Below, one piece after another: positions 14,875 to 24,105 of a stretch of DNA of 34,989 bases. The stretch spans positions 1-34,989 of the forward strand of contig NZ_JAFMJZ010000016.1 of the NCBI RefSeq assembly GCF_017853185.1. The letters are read 5' to 3'. The position numbers and the translations under genes are program-made. This stretch comes from Mycolicibacterium sp. Its GTDB lineage: Bacteria; Actinomycetota; Actinomycetes; Mycobacteriales; Mycobacteriaceae. The first letter of the stretch is position 1. Each line of letters opens with the position of its first letter. Under the pieces are notes generated by a model. It saw nothing but the letters and a program-made list of their open reading frames with translations, did not search any database and was not told the DNA's origin.

Positions 14875-16446
14875 ATGACGGCTCTGAACGATGCCGACCG
14901 CTCGGCCGCCCCGAAATGGGGACGGTCCGCCGCGGTTCCCGCGAGGATGCCCTCCAACAGTGTGGAGCGGACGTCCTACTACCCGGACTGGCTGCCCTCG
15001 CGGCGGTTCCTCTCCGCGGTGATCGCGATCGGCGGCATGCAGCTGCTGGCCACCATGGACAGCACCGTCGCGATCGTGGCGCTGCCGAAGATCCAGGACG
15101 AACTGAACCTCTCCGACGCCGGGCGCAGCTGGGTGATCACCGCCTACGTGCTGACCTTCGGCGGACTGATGCTGCTCGGCGGCCGGCTGGGCGACACGAT
15201 CGGCCGCAAGCGCACCTTCATCGTCGGCGTCACGCTGTTCACCATCGCCTCGATCCTGTGCGGAATGTCCTGGGACCAGACGACTCTGGTGGTCGCGCGG
15301 CTGCTGCAGGGCGTCGGTGCGGCGATCGCCTCGCCGACCGGCCTGGCCCTGGTCGCCACCACCTTCCCGAAGGGGCCGGCGCGTAACGCCGCGACCGCGG
15401 TGTTCGCCGCGATGACCGGCATCGGCTCGGTGATGGGTCTGGTGGTCGGCGGCGCGCTGACCGAGGTGTCCTGGCGGCTGGCGTTCCTGGTGAACGTGCC
15501 GCTCGGCGTACTGATGATCGTGCTGGCCCGCAACACCCTGCGGGAGACGCACAAGGAGCGGATGAAACTGGATGCGGCCGGCGCCCTGCTGGCCACCGTC
15601 GCCTGCACCGCTGCGGTGTTCGGCTTCACCCAAGGCCCGGAGAACGGCTGGATGGCGCCGCTGACCCTGCTGTCCGCTGCGGTCGCCGTCGCGGCCTTCG
15701 GCGCCTTCCTGCTCGTCGAACGGAACGCGGTCAACCCGGTGGTGCCGTTCAGTCTGTTCCGCGACCGCAATCGGGTGGCCACCTTCGCCGCGGTGTTCCT
15801 GGCCGGCGGCGTGATGTTCACCCTGACCGTGCTGATCGGCCTGTATGTGCAGGACATCATGGGCTACAGCGCGCTGCGGGCCGGTATCGGCTTCATCCCG
15901 TTCGTCATCGCCCTGGGCATCGGACTGGGTGCCTCGTCGCAACTGGTGAACTACTTCGCCCCGCGCCTGCTGGTGATCGCCGGCGGGATCCTGGTGCTCG
16001 GCGCCATGATCTACGGATCGACCCTGGACGCCGGCATCCCGTACTTCCCGAACCTGGTCATCCCGATCACCGTCGGCGGCTTCGGCATCGGCATGATCGT
16101 CGTCCCGCTGACCGTGTCGGCCATCGCCGGCGTCGGTTTCGACCAGATCGGTCCGGTCTCGGCCATCGCGCTGATGCTGCAGAACCTCGGCGGCCCGGTG
16201 GTGCTGGCCGTCATCCAGGCCGTGATCACCTCCCGCACGCTGTATCTGGGCGGAACCACCGGACCGGTGAAGAACATGAACCCCGCGCAGTTGCACGCGC
16301 TCGATCAGGGCTACACCTACGGACTGCTCTGGGTGGCCGCGGTGGCGGTGATCGTCGGAGGCGTCGCGCTGTTCATCGGCTACACCTCCCAGCAGGTCGC
16401 GCACGCCCAGGAAGTCAAAGAAGCGATCGACGCCGGAGAGATCTAG
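14875..16446 (+). CDS. efpA: EfpA-like MFS drug exporter, copy 1
   Basis: A 523-residue, about 14-helix major facilitator of the DHA2 (QacA-like) drug:proton antiporter group. It has the first-helix MQLLATMDSTVAIVALPKIQ, motif A GGRLGDTIGRKR, motif C-like AAMTGIGSVMGLVVGGAL, and a cytosolic C-terminus. A roughly 40-residue soluble N-terminal extension (with RMPSNSVERTSYYPDWLPSRR) precedes helix 1, as in M. tuberculosis EfpA, so this copy is the likely orthologue. EfpA is an essential or near-essential efflux protein in M. tuberculosis. Own promoter with operator upstream; an 8-bp hairpin follows the stop. Confidence 0.92.
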   Translation: MTALNDADRSAAPKWGRSAAVPARMPSNSVERTSYYPDWLPSRRFLSAVIAIGGMQLLATMDSTVAIVALPKIQDELNLSDAGRSWVITAYVLTFGGLMLLGGRLGDTIGRKRTFIVGVTLFTIASILCGMSWDQTTLVVARLLQGVGAAIASPTGLALVATTFPKGPARNAATAVFAAMTGIGSVMGLVVGGALTEVSWRLAFLVNVPLGVLMIVLARNTLRETHKERMKLDAAGALLATVACTAAVFGFTQGPENGWMAPLTLLSAAVAVAAFGAFLLVERNAVNPVVPFSLFRDRNRVATFAAVFLAGGVMFTLTVLIGLYVQDIMGYSALRAGIGFIPFVIALGIGLGASSQLVNYFAPRLLVIAGGILVLGAMIYGSTLDAGIPYFPNLVIPITVGGFGIGMIVVPLTVSAIAGVGFDQIGPVSAIALMLQNLGGPVVLAVIQAVITSRTLYLGGTTGPVKNMNPAQLHALDQGYTYGLLWVAAVAVIVGGVALFIGYTSQQVAHAQEVKEAIDAGEI

Positions 16447-16474
16447 TCGGGCGCACATCCAGTCGGGCGCAGAT

Positions 16475-16494
16475 GCCGCCGCCTGTGCGGCGGC
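16475..16494 (+). terminator. Hairpin between the two efpA copies
   Basis: GCCGCCGC (16475-16482), loop CTGT, GCGGCGGC (16487-16494): a very stable 8-bp stem starting 28 nt after the first efpA stop codon. No T-run follows. A second promoter-like box lies 34 nt further on, so it likely separates two transcripts. Confidence 0.5.
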
Positions 16495-16527
16495 GGAGGA
16501 GCGCGACAATTCGAGCCCGGTGCTGGG

Positions 16528-16533
16528 TAGGGT
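16528..16533 (+). promoter_or_regulatory. -10 box for second efpA-like gene
   Basis: TAGGGT followed by 8 nt and the ATG at 16542. Initiation at about 16540 would leave a 2-nt leader, i.e. practically leaderless. No Shine-Dalgarno is visible before the ATG. Confidence 0.45.
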
Positions 16534-16541
16534 GACTACCC

Positions 16542-18035
16542 ATGGCTGGCGAGAGTATTCCCGAACCGCCCGCCAAACCGCTGGCCTCCAGCGTGCTGGG
16601 GATCGCGATCATCGCGATCACCGGCATGCAGCTGATGTCGACGCTGGACGGCACCATCGTGATCGTCGCCCTGCCCCGGATGCAGGCCGACCTCGACCTG
16701 TCCGATGCCGCGAAGAGCTGGGTGATCACCGCCTACGTGCTGACCTTCGGCGGTCTGCTGCTGCTCGGCGGCCGGGTCGGCGACGCGATCGGGCATAAAC
16801 GGGCCTTCATCTCCGGGGTCGGTGTCTTCACCATCGCCTCGATGGCCTGCGGACTCGCCACCGACGGTCCGCTGCTGATCGCCGCGCGCGCGGTCCAGGG
16901 CGTCGGCGCTGCGGTGGCCGCGCCGACCGGGCTGGCGCTGATCGCCACCACCTATGCGGCTGGCCACGCCCGCAATCAGGCGATGGCGATGTCGGCGGCC
17001 ATGCAGGGCCTCGGCTCGGTGCTCGGCCTGGTGGTCGGCGGCGCGCTGACGGTGATCTCCTGGCGGCTGGCCTTTCTGATCAACCTCCCGATCGGGGCGC
17101 TGATCATCTGGATCGGGTTGACCCGGCTGGAGGAGACCCGGCACGAACGCCTCCCGATGGACATCACCGGCGCCCTGCTGGCCACCCTGGGGTGCGGGGC
17201 GGCGGTGATGGTCTTCACCCAGGGGCCGCCGCGCGGCTGGGTCGACCCGTGGGTGTTCTCCGCCGGAGTGGCGGCGGTCCTGTTCGGTCTGGCGTTCCTG
17301 TTCGTCGAACGCCGGGCCGACCATCCGCTGGTGCCGCTCTGGATGTTCCGCGACCGCAACCGGGTGGCCACGTTCACCTCGCTGTTCCTGGCCGGCGGGG
17401 TGATGCTGTCGCTGACCGTGATGATCGGGCTGTACGTGCAGGACGTGCTCGGCTACTCGGCCCTGCATGCAGGAATCGGCTTCATCCCGTTCGCGGTGGC
17501 GCTGGGCTTCGGGAATCTGCTCACCGCCCGGTTGGCGCCCTACATCGCACCGCGCTGGCTGATCATCGGCGGCGGAGTCTTCGTGCTGGGCGCGATGCTC
17601 TACGGGTCGACCCTGACCCGCAAGATCCCGTATTTCCCTGACCTGGTGCTGCCGATCCTGATCGGCGGCTTCGGCATCGGGGTGATCTCGGTGATCCTGC
17701 CGCTGTGCGCGCTCACCGACGTCGGCCCGCGCGAGATCGGTCCGGTCAGCGCCGTCACCCTGATGGTCCAGGACCTCGGCGGCCCACTGGTGCTGGTGGT
17801 CATCCAGGCCGTGCAGACCTCGCGCACCCTGTACCTGGGCGGCACCACCGGCCCGGTCGCCGAGATGACCCCGGCCCAACTCGACGCCCTCGACGCCGGC
17901 TACACCTACTCGCTGCTGTGGATCGCCGCCGTCGCCGTCCTGGTCGGCGTCACCGCCTTCTTCATCGGATATTCGGCCAAGCAGATCGCCTCGGCCCAGC
18001 ACACCCGCGAGGCGGTCGAGGCGGGCGAGCTCTAG
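16542..18035 (+). CDS. EfpA-like MFS exporter, copy 2 (tandem paralogue)
   Basis: A 497-residue, about 14-helix DHA2 transporter aligned along its whole length with the gene before it: MQLMSTLDGTIVIVALPRMQ, GGRVGDAIGHKR (motif A), MQGLGSVLGLVVGGALTVIS, QDVLGYSALHAGIGFIPF and a matching C-terminal end (AREAVEAGEL-like). It lacks most of the N-terminal extension of copy 1 (about 20 residues before helix 1 instead of about 45). It ends 4 nt before the amidohydrolase ATG, suggesting the two are co-expressed. Likely exports a small lipophilic compound; substrate unknown. Confidence 0.9.
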   Translation: MAGESIPEPPAKPLASSVLGIAIIAITGMQLMSTLDGTIVIVALPRMQADLDLSDAAKSWVITAYVLTFGGLLLLGGRVGDAIGHKRAFISGVGVFTIASMACGLATDGPLLIAARAVQGVGAAVAAPTGLALIATTYAAGHARNQAMAMSAAMQGLGSVLGLVVGGALTVISWRLAFLINLPIGALIIWIGLTRLEETRHERLPMDITGALLATLGCGAAVMVFTQGPPRGWVDPWVFSAGVAAVLFGLAFLFVERRADHPLVPLWMFRDRNRVATFTSLFLAGGVMLSLTVMIGLYVQDVLGYSALHAGIGFIPFAVALGFGNLLTARLAPYIAPRWLIIGGGVFVLGAMLYGSTLTRKIPYFPDLVLPILIGGFGIGVISVILPLCALTDVGPREIGPVSAVTLMVQDLGGPLVLVVIQAVQTSRTLYLGGTTGPVAEMTPAQLDALDAGYTYSLLWIAAVAVLVGVTAFFIGYSAKQIASAQHTREAVEAGEL

Positions 18036-18039
18036 CGCC

Positions 18040-19764
18040 ATGGCAAGACTGATCGTCAGGGCCGCCTCGATCATCACCATGGATGCCGCCGTGCCGCGCG
18101 CGGACGCTGTCGCGGTGGACACCGACTCCGGTTGCATCGTCGCGGTCGGCTCCCTCGGACAGTGCCGGGCCGCGGCCCCGGACGCCCCGGTCGAGGACCT
18201 CGGCGCGCAGGTCCTGATGCCCGGCTTCATCCAGGCCCACGATCACCCCGTTCCCGCCGCGGTGCTCTGTGAGCAGCCGGCGCACTGGATCGCGCCGTTC
18301 GTCGGCTTTCCCACCTGGGCCGACGTCGAGACGCTCTTCCACCGGTTGCGCAGCCAGACGCCGACCGGACAACCGCTGCTGTTCAACGGCCTCGACCGGC
18401 TGCTGCTGTCGATCCCGATGCCGGATCGGACGAGTCTGGACCGATACTTCCCGGACCATCCGGTGCTGATCTTCGACATCACCGGCCACGCGCTCTATTT
18501 CAATTCCCGGGCGACTCAGTTGTTCGGCTGGACGAACGCGACCCCGCCGGCCGACACCCCCGACGCCCGGTGGACGAGGCGGCCCGACGGCACCGCGGGC
18601 GGGGTCGGCTTCGAGACGCAGGCGACCCTGACGGCGATGGCCGCATTCCTGCCCGGCGTCGTCAAGTCCCCGTTGCTCAACCTCGGAGCGTGGTATTCGA
18701 CGCTGGCGCGCAACGGATTCACCGCGGTGGGGGATCTGGGCTTCATCAGCAAGCTGCGGGCTCCGATGGAGGCGCTGGCGGCGTTGCCCGGATGCCCGGT
18801 CCGCTATTCGCTCTACCAGACCACCTACGACCCGGGCGCCCACGGCGAGATGGATTTCGGCGATCTGTCGCCGATGATCCGGCGGGTCGGCTACAAGATC
18901 TGGATGGACGGCAGTCCGTCCATCGGCACCGCCTCGATCAGCGTTCCCTACCTGGACTCCGATCGGGCCCGCATCTCCGGCGTCCCGGTCGGCACGGTGC
19001 CCGGACTGTCGGTGCTGAACTACACACCGGACCAATTCCTCTCTCTCGTCACGCAATTCGTCGATTCCGACACCCAGATCGCCACCCACATCAATGGAGA
19101 CGCCGGAATCGATGTGGTTCTGGACGGGTACGAACAGGCACTCGGCCGGCTGGGGTTGACCGGCTCGGACCATCGCTGGCGGGTCGAGCATTTCGCCACC
19201 CCGAACCGGCAGCAGTGCATGCGGGCCGGGGCGCTGGGGGTCAGCGCCTCGATGTCGCCCTTTCAGGCGCTCTACTGGGGCGACCTGTACGACGGGGTGA
19301 TCTTCGAGCCCGCCTACGGCGCCCGGTGGCAGCCGTACCGCGACGCCTATGACGGGGGTGTCCGGCCGACGTTCCACAACGACGGCTACCTGTCACCGCC
19401 GTTGCCGTGGCTCAACATCCAGAACGCCGTCACCCGGGCCAGCGCATCGGGGACGGTGCACGGACCCGAGCAGGCACTGACCCTGGACGAGGCCCTGGAG
19501 GCGCACACCATCAACGCCGCCTGGCAGCAGAAGCGCGACCGCGAGATCGGCTCGATCGAGGCCGGCAAGCTCGCCGACTTCGTGGCGCTCAACACCGACC
19601 CCTACGAGGTCGATCCGTCGCGGCTGCAGGAGACGATGGAGGTTCTCGGGACCTGGGTCTCGGGCCGCCGCGTCGATCTGAACGGCTTCATGGCATCCGT
19701 TCGGGAGGTGGCCCACCGTTTCGACTCGGCGCTACTGGCCGGATCCCAGCCCCATCAGTGCTGA
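18040..19764 (+). CDS. Amidohydrolase, YtcJ/amidohydrolase-3 type
   Basis: A 574-residue metal-dependent hydrolase. It shows the N-terminal beta-sandwich strand LIVRAASIITMD, the metal motif GFIQAHDHP (HxH, near residues 62-70), KIWMDGSPSIGTAS, THINGDAGIDVVLDGYE, WRVEHFATPN, SMSPF and FHNDGYLSPPLP, ending with IEAGKLADFVALNTDPY. This is the usual YtcJ-like arrangement; members act on amides or related bonds of mostly unknown substrates. It begins 4 nt after the second efpA-like stop. Its end overlaps the convergent NCS1 permease by 10 nt; a shared substrate such as a cyclic amide is possible but unproven. Confidence 0.87.
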   Translation: MARLIVRAASIITMDAAVPRADAVAVDTDSGCIVAVGSLGQCRAAAPDAPVEDLGAQVLMPGFIQAHDHPVPAAVLCEQPAHWIAPFVGFPTWADVETLFHRLRSQTPTGQPLLFNGLDRLLLSIPMPDRTSLDRYFPDHPVLIFDITGHALYFNSRATQLFGWTNATPPADTPDARWTRRPDGTAGGVGFETQATLTAMAAFLPGVVKSPLLNLGAWYSTLARNGFTAVGDLGFISKLRAPMEALAALPGCPVRYSLYQTTYDPGAHGEMDFGDLSPMIRRVGYKIWMDGSPSIGTASISVPYLDSDRARISGVPVGTVPGLSVLNYTPDQFLSLVTQFVDSDTQIATHINGDAGIDVVLDGYEQALGRLGLTGSDHRWRVEHFATPNRQQCMRAGALGVSASMSPFQALYWGDLYDGVIFEPAYGARWQPYRDAYDGGVRPTFHNDGYLSPPLPWLNIQNAVTRASASGTVHGPEQALTLDEALEAHTINAAWQQKRDREIGSIEAGKLADFVALNTDPYEVDPSRLQETMEVLGTWVSGRRVDLNGFMASVREVAHRFDSALLAGSQPHQC

Positions 19765-21149
19765 TTGCGGCGAATCAGGCGGTATCCGCCGTAAAGTGCC
19801 GCGGCCACAACGAAATTCACGAAGTAGGCCAGATCGGCGCCGTGCAGCCGTTCGGCCACCGGCCCGACGAACAGGCTGGTGTTCATGAACGGCACCGCGG
19901 CGGCGAACGCGAGGACGAAGCTCGCCAGGGCGGCCAGCGCGTCGACCCGTGACGTGGTCTCGGCAGCCGGGTCGATCAGGTCGCGTCCTGCGCTGCGCCG
20001 GCGCCAGTCGATGGTGACGATCGCCACGAACGCCGGGACCCAATAGCTGACGAACAGCAGCACACCCTGGAACCGTTCGGTCAGATTCCCGCTGTAGAGC
20101 CACATGATCAGGCCGAAGGCGATCACCGCCACGACCGCCGCCGACACCGGGCGGCGCACCTTCACCCCGACGGTCTGCAGCGCCAGCGATCCGCTGTAGT
20201 CGTTCATCGCGTTGGAGGCCACCGCCCCGAAGGTGATCGCCACCAGGGCCAGCGCGCCGAGCACCCCGCCGCCCATCACCGAGCGCACACCCTCGGCGCT
20301 CTGGTCGGCCACCAACGAACCGGCGGCGATGCCGATGGCCTGCACGGCGACGTAGGCAGACGCCAGCCCGGCGAACGTGTAGCCGAACACCGCCGCCCGC
20401 GAGGTCCGCGCCGGAAGATAGCGGCTGTAGTCCGAGGCGTAGCTGGCCCAGGAGATGCTCACGCTCAGCGCGATGGTGACTTCCATGACGAATGCCGCCG
20501 CCAGGCCCGGGCCGCTCTCGGTCGGCGGTGTGACGACCTGATGCCCGCCGAGCAGGCGAGCGGTGAACACCGCGAAGGTGATGGTCAGCAGCACCGTCAT
20601 GACGGCCTGCATCCGGTGGATCACTTCGTATCCGAAGACCCCGACTGCGCCCTGGGCCGCCAGCACGATCAGCACCGCGGCCCAGAACGGGATGCCCAGC
20701 AGGGCCGCCAGCGCCTCGCCGCCGAACAGTCCGACCAGTCCGTCCCAGGCGACCGCCGAGAGCCACTGGATGACCGCGACCACCGTCACCGTCGATCCGA
20801 AGGCCATCCGTGCGTTGGGAAGCTGTGCGGTTCCGGTGCGCGGGCCCCAGGTGGACAGGTAGGCCACCACCACGCAGCCCAGCACGGTGCCGATCGCCAT
20901 CGCCAGCAGTCCCAGCCAGAAGCCGAGTCCCAGCGCGAAGGCCAGCGTGCCGGTGAAGAGCACCGTCATGTTGACCTGGGGCGCGAACCACACGGTGAAC
21001 AGGCGGGCGGCATGGCCGTAACGGTTCGACGGCGGAACCGGGGCGATGCCGTGGGTCTCCACCGCGAGATCGCCGGAGCGGGTGGGCATCCGGCCGGTGA
21101 AACTCTCTGAAGTCAACGCGGAACCGCCGGAACGAGCTTGCGCTGCCAT
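19755..21149 (-). CDS. NCS1 family nucleobase (cytosine/purine/allantoin-like) permease
   Basis: A 464-residue transporter with about 12 membrane helices. Family marks: VWFAPQVNMTVLFTGTLAF in helix 1, YLSTWGPRTGTAQLPNARMAFG, SWASYASDYSRYLP (the conserved helix 6 region), FGAVASNAMNDYSGSLALQ and SYWVPAFVAIVTIDW. Such proteins import nucleobases, hydantoins or related compounds by cation symport. The ATG at 21149 has a TAGGGT box exactly 6 nt upstream, so a leaderless mRNA is likely. It is divergent from proS and convergent with the amidohydrolase. Confidence 0.9.
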   Translation of the reverse strand: MAAQARSGGSALTSESFTGRMPTRSGDLAVETHGIAPVPPSNRYGHAARLFTVWFAPQVNMTVLFTGTLAFALGLGFWLGLLAMAIGTVLGCVVVAYLSTWGPRTGTAQLPNARMAFGSTVTVVAVIQWLSAVAWDGLVGLFGGEALAALLGIPFWAAVLIVLAAQGAVGVFGYEVIHRMQAVMTVLLTITFAVFTARLLGGHQVVTPPTESGPGLAAAFVMEVTIALSVSISWASYASDYSRYLPARTSRAAVFGYTFAGLASAYVAVQAIGIAAGSLVADQSAEGVRSVMGGGVLGALALVAITFGAVASNAMNDYSGSLALQTVGVKVRRPVSAAVVAVIAFGLIMWLYSGNLTERFQGVLLFVSYWVPAFVAIVTIDWRRRSAGRDLIDPAAETTSRVDALAALASFVLAFAAAVPFMNTSLFVGPVAERLHGADLAYFVNFVVAAALYGGYRLIRRNQH

Positions 21150-21155
21150 GCGGCA

Positions 21156-21161
21156 ACCCTA
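21156..21161 (-). promoter_or_regulatory. Leaderless -10 box for NCS1 permease
   Basis: On the minus strand TAGGGT, then 6 nt (TGCCGC), then the ATG at 21149. This is the ideal mycobacterial spacing for starting transcription on the A of ATG. Confidence 0.55.
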
Positions 21162-21169
21162 CGGTCCAG

Positions 21170-21204
21170 CTCGCGCCGGTGCGCGCTCGGCATCGGCGTC
21201 GAAC
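21170..21204 (+). repeat. 35-bp direct repeat, copy A
   Basis: A 35-bp GC-rich unit starting CTCGCGCCGGTGCGCG and ending GGCGTCGAAC, repeated without mismatch at 21230-21264, exactly 60 bp further on. It lies in the divergent gap between the permease and proS. This copy is followed by gggctt, not by the TAGGCT box seen after copy B. Confidence 0.9.
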
Positions 21205-21229
21205 GGGCTTAATGGTCCGACTTCTCATC

Positions 21230-21264
21230 CTCGCGCCGGTGCGCGCTCGGCATCGGCGTCGAAC
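21230..21264 (+). repeat. 35-bp direct repeat, copy B
   Basis: Second perfect copy of the 35-bp unit. It is directly joined to the proS -10 box TAGGCT (21265-21270), so it covers the -35 to -13 part of the proS promoter. A regulatory site or a promoter-region duplication are both possible. Confidence 0.9.
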
Positions 21265-21270
21265 TAGGCT
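21265..21270 (+). promoter_or_regulatory. -10 box for proS
   Basis: TAGGCT followed by 8 nt and the GTG at 21279; start of transcription at about 21277 would give an almost leaderless mRNA. Confidence 0.5.
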
Positions 21271-21278
21271 GTCCCGCT

Positions 21279-23036
21279 GTGATCACCCGGATGTCCGAGC
21301 TATTCCTGCGCACGCTGCGTGACGACCCCGCTGACGCCGAAGTGCCCAGCCACAAGTTGCTGATCCGGGCCGGCTACGTCCGGCCGATCGGCCCGGGCCT
21401 GTACAGCTGGCTGCCGCTGGGCCTGCGGGTGCTGCGCAAGATCGAGAACATCGTGCGCGAGGAGATGGTCGCCATCGGCGGCCAGGAGATCCTGTTCCCG
21501 GCTCTGCTGCCGCGGGCGCCGTACGAGACCACCAACCGCTGGACCGAGTACGGCGACGGGGTGTTCCGGCTCAAGGACCGCCGGGACAACGACTACATGC
21601 TGGGGCCCACCCATGAGGAACTGTTCACCCTGGCGGTGAAGGGGGAGTACAGCTCCTACAAGGACTTCCCGGTGCTGCTGTTCCAGATTCAGACCAAGTA
21701 CCGGGACGAGGCCCGGCCGCGGGCCGGCATCCTGCGCGGCCGCGAGTTCATCATGAAGGACTCGTATTCCTTCGACGTCGACGACGACGGCCTGCGCAAG
21801 GTGTATCTCGACCACCGCGGGGCTTATCAGAAGGTCTTCACCCGTCTGGGTGTCCGGTACGTGATTGTCTCCGCGGTCTCCGGGGCGATGGGCGGCAGCG
21901 CATCCGAGGAGTTCCTGGCCGAGAGCGAGATCGGCGAGGACACCTTCGTGCGCTGCCTGGAGTCCGGCTACGCCGCCAACGTCGAGGCCGTCACCACCCG
22001 GGTGCCCGATCCGATTCCGGCCGACGGACTGCCCGAACCAGTGGTGCACGACACCGGTGACACCCCGACCATCGCCTCCCTGGTCGACTGGGCCAACAGC
22101 GCCCGACCGGCCGAATGCGGGGGCCGCGAGATCACCGCCGCCGACACCCTGAAGAACGTCCTGCTCAAGGTCCGCAGGCCCGGCGGGGAGTGGGAGCTTC
22201 TGGGAATCGGGGTGCCCGGCGACCGCGAAGTCGACGACAAGCGACTCGGCGCGGCACTCGATCCGGCCGAATACGCCATGATCGACGACGCCGACTTCGC
22301 CAAGCATCCGTTCCTCAAGAAGGGCTACATCGGCCCGAAGGCGTTGCTGGACAACGGTGTTCGCTATCTGGTCGACCCGCGCGTAGTGGACGGAACGGCC
22401 TGGATCACCGGCGCCGACGAGACCGGCAAGCACGTCGTCGGACTGGTGGCCGGCCGCGACTTCGTCGCCGACGGCGTCATCGAGGCCGCCGAGGTGCGCG
22501 ACGGCGATCCGTCCCCGGACGGGGCCGGTGCACTGGTCAGCGCCCGCGGCATCGAGATCGGCCACATCTTCCAGCTGGGCCGCAAGTACACCGACGCCTT
22601 CGAGGTCGACGTCCTCGGCGAGAACGGCAAGCCGCTTCGGCTGACGATGGGCTCCTACGGCATCGGCGTCTCGCGCCTGGTTGCGGTGATCGCCGAACAG
22701 CACCATGACGAACTCGGCCTGCGCTGGCCGTCCTCGGTGTCGCCGTTCGACGTGCACGTGGTGATCGCGAACAAGGACGCCGAGGCGCGCGCCGGGGCCG
22801 AGGCTTTGGCGGCCGAACTCGACGGCCTCGGGCAGGAAGTGCTGCTCGACGACCGGACGGTGTCGCCTGGCGTGAAGTTCAAGGACTCCGAACTGCTCGG
22901 CATGCCGTGGATCGTGGTGGTCGGCCGGGGCTGGGCCGACGGCGTGGTCGAGCTCCGCAACCGGTTCAGCGGCGAGAGCCGGGAGATCCCGGTCGAGGGT
23001 GCGGCCGCGGAAATCGTTGCGGCGCTAGCGGTTTAA
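21279..23036 (+). CDS. proS: Prolyl-tRNA synthetase
   Basis: A 585-residue class II synthetase of the bacterial type, which charges tRNA-Pro. It opens [21 protein letters not shown] as in M. tuberculosis ProS. Motif 2 region: [31 protein letters not shown]. Residues about 220-395 form the editing (INS) domain with DTLKNVL and [13 protein letters not shown] strands. Motif 3 region: [23 protein letters not shown]. The C-terminal anticodon-binding domain contains [23 protein letters not shown]. All parts intact. Faces away from the permease, and its end nearly touches the convergent DUF4439 gene. Confidence 0.98.
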   Translation: MITRMSELFLRTLRDDPADAEVPSHKLLIRAGYVRPIGPGLYSWLPLGLRVLRKIENIVREEMVAIGGQEILFPALLPRAPYETTNRWTEYGDGVFRLKDRRDNDYMLGPTHEELFTLAVKGEYSSYKDFPVLLFQIQTKYRDEARPRAGILRGREFIMKDSYSFDVDDDGLRKVYLDHRGAYQKVFTRLGVRYVIVSAVSGAMGGSASEEFLAESEIGEDTFVRCLESGYAANVEAVTTRVPDPIPADGLPEPVVHDTGDTPTIASLVDWANSARPAECGGREITAADTLKNVLLKVRRPGGEWELLGIGVPGDREVDDKRLGAALDPAEYAMIDDADFAKHPFLKKGYIGPKALLDNGVRYLVDPRVVDGTAWITGADETGKHVVGLVAGRDFVADGVIEAAEVRDGDPSPDGAGALVSARGIEIGHIFQLGRKYTDAFEVDVLGENGKPLRLTMGSYGIGVSRLVAVIAEQHHDELGLRWPSSVSPFDVHVVIANKDAEARAGAEALAAELDGLGQEVLLDDRTVSPGVKFKDSELLGMPWIVVVGRGWADGVVELRNRFSGESREIPVEGAAAEIVAALAV

Positions 23037-23038
23037 GG

Positions 23039-23524
23039 CTATTCGCTTCCGCCCGGGAACGCCTCGGTCACCGGCCAGGCGCCGAGCACCTGGCGCCAGC
23101 GCGCCGCCATCAGCGCGGACTGGGTGAGCGCGGTGAGCGCGAAACCGCGGTCCTGCTCGGAGCCGGACTGCTCCAGCACCGCCCGCCAGGCCACCGCGCA
23201 GTCGCTCTCCATCCGCACGGCCAGCTTCGCGGCGCCGATCGGACCGGTGACCGAGAACGGCAACTGGTAGCCCGCCGCCGGCAGCGGCGCCGTGATCGAG
23301 CGCTCCTTGAGCATCCCCATCGCCGCCTCCCGGCGGTCCCGGTGCTGGGCCACAGCCTGGGACACCAGATCGTTCTGGTCCGGCATCACCCGTGCCGACA
23401 CCACGCCGTAGCCGTAGATCGCGGCGTGCTCGGCGGCCACCGCGTCGAACAGTGCGGCCGCCTCGGCGTCCTCGGGCCGGTTCGGATCCGGGGTCGGTGA
23501 AGGAGGGGGTGTGGGCGAGGTCAT
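23039..23524 (-). CDS. DUF4439 ferritin-like protein (Rv2844-like)
   Basis: A 161-residue protein with a Pro-rich start (PTPPPSPTPDPNRP) followed by helical, ferritin-like segments: ALFDAVAAEHAAIYGYGVVSARV, LVSQAVAQHRDRREAAMGML and the later FALTALTQSALMAARWRQVLG. Conserved Glu/His residues (EH at 32-33, H61, R62, E66) are those usual in DUF4439. Function unknown. Its ATG overlaps the upstream lipoprotein-like stop (ATGA), so the two form a pair, as Rv2843/Rv2844 do in M. tuberculosis. It points toward proS, leaving only 2 nt between the stop codons. Confidence 0.85.
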   Translation of the reverse strand: MTSPTPPPSPTPDPNRPEDAEAAALFDAVAAEHAAIYGYGVVSARVMPDQNDLVSQAVAQHRDRREAAMGMLKERSITAPLPAAGYQLPFSVTGPIGAAKLAVRMESDCAVAWRAVLEQSGSEQDRGFALTALTQSALMAARWRQVLGAWPVTEAFPGGSE

Positions 23525-24069
23525 CGGTGCCGCTCCGTGGAGTTGAACCCGACCGCCAGCGAGGCCGCGCAGGCCGCCGCGATCGAGCCGAGCAGGCCGG
23601 CCCGGTATCCGGACAGGGTCGGGGCCAGTTTGGCGGCGCTGTCGGCGGACTCGCGCAACGCCTTGGCCACCGCGTCGACACTCGGCGGCGGGCCCGGTTT
23701 GGCCGTGGGCGCTGTCGACCCCGACGGCGCCGAGGATGTCTCCGATGCTGTCGGAATCGGTTTGCCCGCGGCCCGGGACAGTTCCTCGAGCAGCACCTCG
23801 GCATGACGGGTCCGCTCGGCGGCGATCACCGTCAGCGCCGCAACGGCGGGCGGAGGAGCGGCCTTGGCCGCGGCGGTGGCCATCTCGCTGTCCCGGCGGG
23901 CGGCCTTGAGCTGATCCTCGAGCGGATCGGGTCCGGCCGGACCGCTGCGGCCACATGCCGCTGTGACCGAACCGACAGCGACCGAACTGGCACCGACCAG
24001 AGCCAGCGCGAGCATGCGCCGACGGCTCAGGCCGTTGAGGCCCGGGGATTCCGGGGTGGGGCGAAGCAC
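23521..24069 (-). CDS. Tat-type lipoprotein-like protein (Rv2843-like)
   Basis: A 182-residue Ala-rich protein. The N-terminus has a twin-arginine motif in SRRRMLALALVG followed by SSVAVGSVTAACG with a possible lipidation Cys39; the -3 residue is Thr rather than Leu, so the lipobox is imperfect. The middle is helical and charged (EDQLKAARRDSEM, AAERTRHAEVLLEELSRA), with a Pro/Ser/Thr linker at about 95-120. Near the end LLGSIAAACAASLAVGF could be a membrane helix. Start taken at the GTG at 24069. Coupled to the DUF4439 gene. Function unknown. Confidence 0.78.
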   Translation of the reverse strand: MLRPTPESPGLNGLSRRRMLALALVGASSVAVGSVTAACGRSGPAGPDPLEDQLKAARRDSEMATAAAKAAPPPAVAALTVIAAERTRHAEVLLEELSRAAGKPIPTASETSSAPSGSTAPTAKPGPPPSVDAVAKALRESADSAAKLAPTLSGYRAGLLGSIAAACAASLAVGFNSTERHR

Positions 24070-24105
24070 GCCAACATCCTGCCATTGCGGTCCCGCCGGC
24101 AGGCG

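Noticed and set aside
14827..18230. Long minus-strand frames opposite the two efpA genes
   Set aside because: Rich in His, Gln, Asp and Arg with no hydrophobic or domain pattern; typical shadows of membrane-protein genes in high-GC DNA.
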